Source: Bryum argenteum
Taxonomy: Eukaryota > Streptophyta > Bryopsida > Bryales > Bryaceae
Direction: 5' to 3'
Assembly (NCBI GenBank): GCA_037043015.1
Contig: CM073321.1
Span: forward strand, 2,547,001 to 2,611,000
Length of the DNA stretch: 64,000 bases
Notes under the pieces: generated by a model
The model's database searches: none
Told to the model about the DNA's origin: nothing
Seen by the model: only the letters and a program-made list of their open reading frames with translations
Translations under genes and position numbers: made by a program
Shown here: piece after piece, positions 56,217 to 64,000 of the stretch
Numbering within the stretch: position 1 is the first letter of the stretch
Layout: each line of letters opens with the position of its first letter

Positions 56217-59200
56217 ATGCGAGTTCCAGACGATTTTGAATTCAGTGAAGAGGCCACTCATAAAGCGTCATCGCCGACTGCACCATTTCTCCTCTCCCCC
56301 GACAATGAGGTGATGACACTCAAGAAACTCCCACTGGTGACAATGACTCCGGGGAATTTGAGCCATTGCTCATTCAGCGTCCTTCGTCTCAGGTGCGTAC
56401 TCAAGAGCGCTCACGAAACGAAGATACTACTGTTGAATGTGGTGATGGGGCTCCTCTGCCTGATTCAGATGACGTGGAGGGCTTCAAAATGTCGGACCAT
56501 CTTAAGGGCAAGGACTCCGGATGGATTGGAGAAGAGATGAGACAATTGCACAAAGGCGAGCATATCTATCTCATCAATCGGCTTCGGAACAAACCAGTAA
56601 ACAAATCCCGCTTCAACATTCCTTTGTGTCAATTAAAACCTCATCCGAAGGTCTGACTGATCATTGACCTTGAAGTCGAAAAACTCATGAAAGAGTTTAA
56701 CATGGGGTACCGGGAGGGTGATCAGGTGCTATACGTTTCCCTCCACTCTACCAAGGCGGAGCTGTGTCATCTAAACCCTACTGACGATTTTTTGATAAAT
56801 CCTCATTAAGAAGCGGATAATGACGGGTTTGAGGAGATCTTGATGGCTGATCTAGACCTCCATCAGTTCAGCGACAAATACTTCTACGTATATGAAGGAA
56901 ATCATCAAGTGACGGCATAGAGGAGGCCCATTGAGCGGTACCATCCTGATGAAAGGCCATGGTACATTTCTGTAGATTGAATTATTCTTGACGGTCGACA
57001 AGAAAGGAATGTTCTCTAAATGCGACCTCCGATATTAATTGGTGAGCTTCTCGAAGTTTCATATATTTTATTTAATCACTTTCACTAAATACAATGTTTG
57101 TTTCACTAAATGTTGTGAACAATGTTGTGAACAGGTTTACAGAAAATGCGCATGTCAAAGATAACTTTTGCTCTCAACTCCAACGCATGCGGAAATTCGC
57201 GAAACTGAAGCTCACAGATTTCAAAGACCTAATCAGCAAAGAGGATTACAAGATTTCCGAAAAAGTGAAAGAGAAGAAGAAGGAGAAATGGTACCCACTC
57301 GCGGTAGACGTGTTTGTGAAGTTCCTATACGCGGTAAATTTGTGATTCTTCCGTACCTTTCTCTTATCGTATTTCAATCGATTAGTATTTTGCTCAAATT
57401 TATTGTATATATTTGTTGTAGAGAAAAATTGCCAAGACATCAAACGAGGCAGAAGCAGAAAACAACGCCGAGACCCCCATTGACAAGCGCACTGCATCGG
57501 GAGTCTGGACTGCCGTGGACACTACCGGAAAATTAGATATAAGAAAAATTCGCTCGAAAGAATTCGATAAGATGTTGGGCGTTGCGAACAAAGACGTCGG
57601 GGGCAAATGGGTCAAAGAGGTATGTCATTGTAGTTTATTTGAAATCCAAAAATCTAATTATCTTTTTCTTACTCACATGCTTCATCGTCCATCTCCTTTG
57701 CAGATATACTCGCACTACAGCAAAAACCTGATTTCAGAATTCACGCTAGATCGCTTGTACTTGATAGCAACAACGAATTGCCACTAGGATTTTAAGACGC
57801 AATGGCTACGATGGTGGAATTCCTTGTTTGATGTTCGCGAGGCCAACCACTTCCTTGTGCCTGTCCAGAATAAACCTCTAAGTCTTTGGCTTAACCGCGC
57901 CTCTCTATGGGCACAGGTAACCACATCAACGTGCTTAAGTTAATGAATCCACATAAGTATTTTAAACTTGTATTCTAACATTTGTTATCCAATTGCAGTT
58001 GGCCAAATACTTGGAAGAAAAACTTGAAGAAAACCATAGCACTATAAAATTACGAAAAATTTTCCTCATTACTTAGAATGAGAACATTCTTAAGCCTTTA
58101 GACTACGTAGAGAAATGGAGGCTTATTGTCTGGGATAAGGCCTTCGAGAACTGCCTTCGGCCCAATGCGAGCCCAAAGTTCCTTAAAGGCTCTAAACTGG
58201 AGAAAGTTGCAGGTGGCATAGAGACGAGAAATCGATTGGTTTTCAGGTGTGTTCCCATTTCATAACCTTCTTCTCATGCATTCTTAAGTTTCATTTGGTT
58301 TCAAGCATTCAAAAGTTTATTTCCACGTGCTGGTACATCAAGTATGAGCTCGTGCCCAAGGGAGGCCTCGTCGCTGCGCAGATTTCCTCCGATTTCAAAG
58401 ACGTGGTAGTTGAGGAAGATCCAGACAAAATGTTTTTGGCTCACCTACAGAACCGTTTTACTAATACTCAATTGATGACAAGAGGTTGGTTTCTTGAGTG
58501 TGACGACAACTTTGTGCATCGGGACGAGAAGCATTTAGTTTTAGGACCTTCCACGGCCGTTGCTACGGAAGCAATGATTGAGGACAACGACGACTTCTCG
58601 ATCTTGTCTGGTGCATCCCCCCCTCCGCTAGTATCTGCAGTACCTGCTAAACCACCAATCGCAGCCCCTCTGCAACCTCAGGCAAAGGGAAAGAAAGGCA
58701 AGAATACGGCTGCCAACGGCTCTGCGAATCTGCAAGACAAATCACAATGTTATCATCTTATCACTAACTCTGATGTAGTTGTTGATGAGCCAAATTTGAC
58801 TCAACATTCTCATGGGACTATTGTCGATTGTCGAAGCCTCGCTGCAATATCGACTCAGGTCTCGACGGGTGGTGTTACAAATAATTCATCACCACCGCCT
58901 TCGAGCCCTTTCGACCTCAAGTCCGGAAAGAAGATCGCTTCACTCCCTTTTCTTGAAGCGAAGCATGTTGGAGACTGCTTGTCTTCTGAGATTACTATTC
59001 CTCTTCCAATGTACTTGGAAAAACGGGATACTGGAGCTTCTGTTCAAAAGACAGTTCATGAAACTAAAGACGGGGACACGGAATTCATAAACATCATCAA
59101 CCACATCAAAAAGATATTATATGTTTAATGTTTTATAACATTATTTTCTTTCTAAAATTTTAATTGGAACACATCGCTTGCAACATGTCTAACTTATTGT

Positions 59201-60514
59201 GATTTCCAAAGATTGGCAAGGATAGGAAGTACCGATGTAAGGAGATGGACATGAAACACCCGCATCCCCGTATTGATCTCATCTACGCAGACGTTCCCGA
59301 GCACTTACCCGTGCCGGACGTGTTGCTCGTTGAAATCCCTTCATGGAACAAGCGAGAGAAAAACTACTTCGACAGTGTGTTCTTTATTACTTTCTACAAC
59401 TTGACAAACGAGGATGCGATACATGTAATGCATCCCAAGGACCGTCGGGTCGAGAAAGCTCTGGATGCCGACTCAAAGGCTTTTGATTTCCAAATGGTGC
59501 GAGATTGGTGGGGATATAATTCGATGCCAATGGCCTCGATACTTCCTCACTTGAAAACGGTATGGCCTTCATTATGCATTCAAATCACCATTCATGATTA
59601 TTTACAATGTTTTAAAAATCTCTCTCATGAACTGAATTTCGCACAGTCTCAACTTCCACATTAAGGTCTTTGATTGGAAGTCTTTCGCCACCAGATTCAC
59701 CATCAGGCAGGTTGCGAAAGACTACGCAGGTGTTCCCATTCTTCCTAACGAGGAGGACCATGTTTTCAATTTTGCGAGCAAAGATTCCATTCGTAAGGAG
59801 GATGGTACCCCGTGGCGTGGCTGGCGAGAGAAAGATCCCTCCTTCATCCAATGTTTCATTGATTCTCTCACAGACGAGCGGGGAATCGTCTTTGACTGGA
59901 GGCCTAGTACAGGTTAGTTGTTGCTAATACCAATTCTCATTCAACTTATTCAAGATCGTAGTTCTGATGTAGGTTGCTGGTATGTAGGTGCTTCCGTGAT
60001 TGCCTGCGCGCCATCGAACTGTCATCTCATTGCTGTTGAAGCTGATGAAGAGATATTTGACGGACTTTTATCGGCATACATGGATGGTACCGCTTTTGAG
60101 GAAGAAAGCGGCAATTCGGTTCCCGATTATGACTACGACAGTGATAGTTCTAAACCGCTTCAGAAGAAGCAACGTCCTACATTTTGTGCGTAATTCTCTC
60201 TTACTTTCCTTCCTACTATTGTCAACTTCACTTGCTAGAAATTTATTGGTATTGAATTTTTCTGTACTTTTAGAGTCGCAGGTTCCAATCGACGTTTAAT
60301 TGGCGACGGAAGTCTCCACAGCAGTCCTCCGCAAACCTTCACCCTACCATCTTATGGGGAGGGGATAGCTCAAGATTTTGTTGCTGCCTCTTCTTCTGTC
60401 TTATCGGACAATAGTAGACGGCGACGCTTTAGCTCAAGAGTGCTTGCGTTTATAGACGATGAGGCTGATCAGTGTGACCAACACTTAAATGGTGGTTCAC
60501 CATCAGCATCCTAG
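56217..60514 (+). pseudogene. ParB-like/methyltransferase-like MULE cargo gene, copy B (decayed)
   Basis: Same exon plan as copy A: from ATG 56217 (after TTTACAG) through exons near 57135-57334, 57421-57619, 57704-57915, 57999-58246, about 58330-59120, 59213-59560, 59648-59912, 59988-60187 and 60274-60514. ParB-like part: GYREGDQVLYVSL, DKYFYVYEGNHQVTA. Methyltransferase-like part: RIDLIYADVPEHLPVP (motif IV position, ADVP instead of DPPY), VRDWWGYNSMPMASILPHLK, GTPWRGWREKDPSFIQCFID, GIVFDWRPSTG and ASVIACAPSNCHLIAVEADE (motif I). Last exon ends DEADQCDQHLNGG. Breaks: a shift near 56310, stops near 56656, 56807, 56921 and 57785, and a mutated donor after 59121. Confidence 0.65.
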
Positions 60515-61354
60515 GTGTTTTTATTTTCCTGGTTTGGTTTGGACTACGTAGGGTCATATATCTATAGTTGCGCTATGGCATTGGCCATACATGTGGTCTT
60601 GTTATACATTTTTATATCTGTCCATGACGTTTACCTATTAATCATGAACGTTTAATGATTTTTTAATTTGATCTAAATGTTTAAGTCTTAAACTCAATGC
60701 AAACTAAAAGTTTCAGAAGGTTTCTTTATCTTCCATTCGAGTGATTGAATCTTGCCAATATTGGTACGGGCTGTGGTCCAGAATTTGTATAGCTCAGGAT
60801 TGCTGCTTTAAGATGCAATACAACGCTCAAACGAGGCCGAGGAGAATCAAACCCGGACCACTACAATGCTAAGTGAATGTCTTTCTGTACACTTTACAAT
60901 GAGACACGGAAAGACGACTTGAAGTTATAAACTTCAGATTATATAAACCAAAGCATATACATATAATTCTGACAAGTGTAATAGGTAATTGATTACGTCA
61001 ACCCCAATTATACTCGAAATCTTAAAATCAGTAAAGTGAATTTATTGTTGTTCTACTAGGCCATCCTAAATTTTGGTTCAAGTTTTGTATTTGTGAGTGA
61101 ACGGGGCCAGTAGATGATTTGAATTGTATGGGTTACACATGATGATGTCAGCCAAAATTTAATTAGCTTTTATTTAAACTTATAAATGTGGATTATTCAT
61201 GAAATATTGTAGGACCCCAATACCATGAAAAGAAATGGATAAAGAACCTAAATCCACGATTTTTGCTACTTTTATGCCTAAATATAACCATTTCAAAATT
61301 TCAGAACTACCCATTCCATGCTAATAGGGCCATTAACTTTGAATTTTTTTTTTC
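60515..61354. other. 3' noncoding and subterminal region of copy B
   Basis: Homologous to 11692-12638 of copy A and to copy C. Contains the same T-arm-like stretch (minus strand, near 60845) and a CCTAAATCCACGA piece near the end. No gene. Confidence 0.6.
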
Positions 61355-61408
61355 TTACCGCTCAAACTTTACCGCTCACCGCTCAACGCTTTCACCGGTG
61401 GGTTCCCC
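61355..61408. repeat. Right terminal inverted repeat of copy B
   Basis: TTACCGCTCAAACTTTACCG, then CTCACCGCTCAACGCTTTCA and CCGGTGGGTTCCCC. Matches the left end inverted and the ends of copies A and C. Followed by the target duplication CCTTTTTAGT at 61409-61418. Confidence 0.85.
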
Positions 61409-61418
61409 CCTTTTTAGT

Positions 61419-61789
61419 TGCTGCATTTAGTTTGCGAAAGTCTAAACAGGTTCATAATGCGCCATTCTTTTTAGGGATGATCATCATCAGAGACAACCAT
61501 GGTGCCAAGTCTACCGAAGATATGAATTTGGCACTAACTAACTTGTCTAACTCCGTTATGACTGTGACAGCGCAGTGAAGATTCATTCGATAACTGAGTT
61601 GCTGTACCGAGTGCGCGTTTGGTATCAGGTCGATCGTATGTTCGGCTATAGTCCTCGAAATCCCTTTTAAGTCTTCATGCATTTACGCAAAGATATTTTG
61701 GTATTCTTTAAAAAGAGCTATGGCGGCTTGTTTGATAGCGCTGGGTGCGTCGGCGTTAATTTTTACATTCTTCGGCTCTTGTTTGGTAC
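61419..61789 (-). pseudogene. Ty3 retrotransposon polyprotein, N-terminal part of RT
   Basis: Minus strand, N-terminal continuation of the RT at 44881-46374. Reads AIALFKEYQNIFA, a TAA, MHEDLKGISRTIAEHTIDLI, then VTVITELDKLVSAKFISSVD and IIPKKNGAL, a TGA, and CLDFRKLNA up to the MULE insertion. The pattern fingers-RT 'EDLKG...AEHxIDL...PKKNG' is typical of plant Ty3. It is cut at 61790 by copy C. The TGA is consistent with an original CGA. Confidence 0.85.
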
Positions 61790-64000
61790 GGGGAATGCAC
61801 GGGTGTGAGCGGAGAGCGGTGAGCCGCAGAATGTTTTTTTTCATGAAAGATTAAAACCCTATTACCACTCATTGAAAAAAAAAATTAAAGTTAATAGCCC
61901 TATTACCATGAAATGGGTGGTTCTGAAATTTTGAAATGGTTATGTTTAGGCATAAAAGTACCCTAAACCGTGGATATAGGTCCTTTATCCATTTATTTTC
62001 ATGGTATTGTGGTCCTACATTATTTCATAAATAATCCACATTTGCAAGTTTAAATAAAAGTTAATTAAATTATGGGCTCGCATCATCATGTGTAACCAAT
62101 ACAATTCAAATCATATACAAAATCTAAACCAAAATTTGGTATGGCCCTTTAGGTAATCAATAAGTTTATTTTACCAATTTTAATATTTGGAGATTAATTA
62201 GGGCTGACGTCATCAATTTCCTATTACACTTGTCAAAATTATATGTAAATGCTTTGGTTTATATAATCTGAAATATATAACTAGAGGTCGTCTTTCCGTC
62301 TCTCCTTGTAAGGTGTACAGAGAGACATTCACGTGGCATTGTAGTGGTCCAAGTTCGATTCTCCTCGGCCTCGTTTGAGCGTTGCATTGCGTCTTAAAGC
62401 CGCTATCCTGAGTTATACAAATACTGGACTATAGCCCCTACCAACATTGGCAAGATTTAATCACCCCAATGAAAAATCAAAAAACCTACTGAAACTTTTA
62501 GTCCGCATTGAGTTTTAAGCTTAAACATTTAGATACATCGATGCATTGAAATTGGTGTTGGAGAAGTTACATCAAAATTAGGGCTGACGTCACCATTAAA
62601 GGCAAGCATGGCTTTAGATTACATTGTATTGAGATACTTAGAGTAATACTTGAAGCACTTAGTGTAGCTTAAGCTATAAACGATAAACACAATAAATAAA
62701 AATATAAAACCGTATATATTCAAAAACACATATAGATAGAATATAGGTAATAGATCATGGTAAACTACGAATGTATGGCGCTACCATGTCCAGTACCTAT
62801 CAGAAAACAAATCACACACTAGGCTGAAGGTGTAGTACCGTTAAAGTGCTGATCACACTCATCAGCCTCAAAGTCTATAAACTTAAGCACACTATTGCTA
62901 TAACGTCGACGTGGAGTGTCAGACAAAATGGGAGATGGAGCTTGAACAAACTCTTGAGCAAGACGCTCAACGTACAATGGTAGGGCTCTTGTAGAGATGA
63001 GCGTTGCGAGCCAATTGCTCTTTCAGACCTGCGATCCTAAAAGTACAAAGAAAATCAATACTACCGATTTGTAAGTGCGTAATATAAAATCGAGAAAGAG
63101 AATAGAAGATGGTATTACGCACCAATGAACTTTCGTGGCTTCTTCACGACCAGTACGTCAGAGTCATAATCTGCGAGAGGGGCAGATTCTCCACTTTCTT
63201 CATCACCGAGAGGACCATTCTTGTAATCTGCTAGTACACCATCAAAGATCTCTTCGTCAGGTTCCATAGTGATGAAGTGTCGATTGGAGCGCGCGCAAGC
63301 AATCACAGATGCACCTAAAAAATCAGAGGTCCACGTTAGAAATGCGAAATGTATAAACGAATTGTAATATAGTGTTTACGAAAACATTACCTGTACTTGC
63401 GCTCCAGTCGAAGACAACACCTTCATCGTCCGTGTGACAATCTACGAAACATTGAATGAATGAGGGGTCCCTCTCTCGTGAGCCTCGCCATGGCGTACCG
63501 TCCGGAGAATAAGGCAATGTCTCTTTGTCTACAAAGTTACAGAGGTGGTCTTCCACATCAGATACAATTGCCACACCCGCATATGCGTGAGCCACTTGCC
63601 AAGTTTGGGACTTCGGAAAAAAATCTTTACAAACATAAACTTTGATATGAAAGCAGTGAGTCTGCAAAACACAAGTATAGATACATTAACATACAAGCAT
63701 AGAAGGCAATAATCAGAAACTGAGAAATTGGAAACTAGAATCTGCTTCGTACTTCTTTTGGTTTAGGTACGGTTGAGGCCATAAGAAGGGGATTATATCC
63801 CCACCAGTCTCGAACAAGACGAAAACTATATGTATGGGACTCGGAATCGAGAGAACGCTCGATTCTACAACATTTTGGATGCATCAGAAGAATGGCTCAA
63901 ACGACTATCAAATGATACGCGGCTAACACGAAGAGGCTCTCAAAGTAGGTTTTGTCACGCCAGTTCCAGGATGAAATTTCTGTTGGAGACACACCCGGTA
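61790..64000 (-). mobile_element. Giant MULE-like transposon, copy C (inverted, runs off window)
   Basis: Starts at 61790 with GGGGAATGCACGGGTGTGAG and contains the same 3' noncoding region and cargo gene end as copy A, in reverse orientation. Alignable with 10520-12705, nearly identical over long stretches, including the in-frame TGA that breaks both genes near the VV* position. So A and C share a recent common ancestor that was already decayed. Confidence 0.85.
62819..64000 (-). pseudogene. ParB-like/methyltransferase-like cargo gene, copy C (3' part)
   Basis: Minus strand. Exons near 63392-63660 (WQVAHAYAGVAIVSDVEDHL, GTPWRGSRERDPSFIQCFVD, DEGVVFDWSASTG) and 63118-63316 (GASVIACARSNRHFITMEPD, EEIFDGVLADYKNG, KKPRKFIGA), then a last exon ending at 62819 with DECDQHFNGTTPSA. 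The VVFDWSASTG stretch is intact here but frameshifted in copy A. Upstream the shared TGA interrupts the exon containing DWWGYNP. Same family and role as the genes at 7438 and 56217. Confidence 0.65.

Larger units (their letters stand above)
46375..61408 (-). mobile_element. Giant MULE-like transposon, copy B (complete, 15,034 bp)
   Basis: Complete element with terminal inverted repeats, 10 bp target duplication and a decayed MULE transposase on the minus strand. The left end runs GGACGTTGTTAGCG then TGTGAGCGTTGAGCGGTGAG; the right end read from outside runs GGGGAACCCACCGG then TGAAAGCGTTGAGCGGTGAG. Cargo lies divergently on the plus strand. It carries a solo LTR, a ~2 kb interruption and a 165 bp satellite. 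It is inserted into the RT of a Ty3 element. At 15 kb it is far longer than typical MULEs. Confidence 0.88.

Overview
The window looks like nuclear DNA from a green plant lineage, most likely a streptophyte alga or bryophyte with a large repeat-filled genome (a charophyte such as Chara would fit; this is inference). The signs are a plant-type TTTAGGG telomere-like run at 32.7 kb, intron-rich decayed genes with GT..AG borders, and plant-style Ty3, Mutator (MULE), hAT and LTR remnants. I see no ordinary single-copy host gene. Almost everything is transposon, cargo carried by transposons, satellite, or AT-rich filler.

Layout. 1-12705 is the right-hand part of a giant MULE-like element (copy A), ending in a terminal inverted repeat at 12705. 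12.7-16.4 kb holds AT-rich filler and a decayed coiled-coil gene. 16.4-24.0 kb holds a hAT-like transposase pseudogene among GC-rich CGGTCGCC blocks and a ~164 bp satellite. 24.0-28.4 kb holds LTR-like sequence, a 124 bp tandem repeat, and gag-like and integrase C-terminal remnants on the minus strand. 28.9-43.95 kb is a two-gene module. A DUF7869-like gene reads leftward and a ParB-like/methyltransferase-like gene reads rightward. They are linked by 26 copies of one 27 bp palindrome found nowhere else in the window, set on strict 46 bp and 33 bp registers, lying just upstream of both start codons and inside both introns of the second gene. Between them lie an AT-rich block and a 514 bp piece of 18S rRNA gene. 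44.0-46.4 kb holds an FCP1-like fragment and a minus-strand Ty3 retrotransposon.

46375-61408 is a complete 15,034 bp giant MULE (copy B), inserted in the Ty3 reverse transcriptase with a 10 bp target duplication. Joining the flanks across one duplication copy restores the retrotransposon frame at the junction. Copy B carries a decayed MULE transposase with a SWIM-type zinc motif on the minus strand. Divergently transcribed cargo lies on the plus strand: a small basic protein exon and a long multi-exon gene with a ParB-like EGN(H/Y)R motif and a beta-class DNA-methyltransferase-like C-terminus. The rest of the Ty3 element continues at 61419-61789 and is cut again at 61790 by a third copy (C), inverted relative to A and nearly identical to it.

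Two unrelated-looking transposon systems here carry the same unusual gene type, a ParB-like domain joined to a methyltransferase-like domain with a degenerate catalytic motif, and one of them is tied to a striking palindrome array. All copies show frameshifts or stop codons, so this window holds fossils of these systems. Domain assignments were made by eye and need profile searches.
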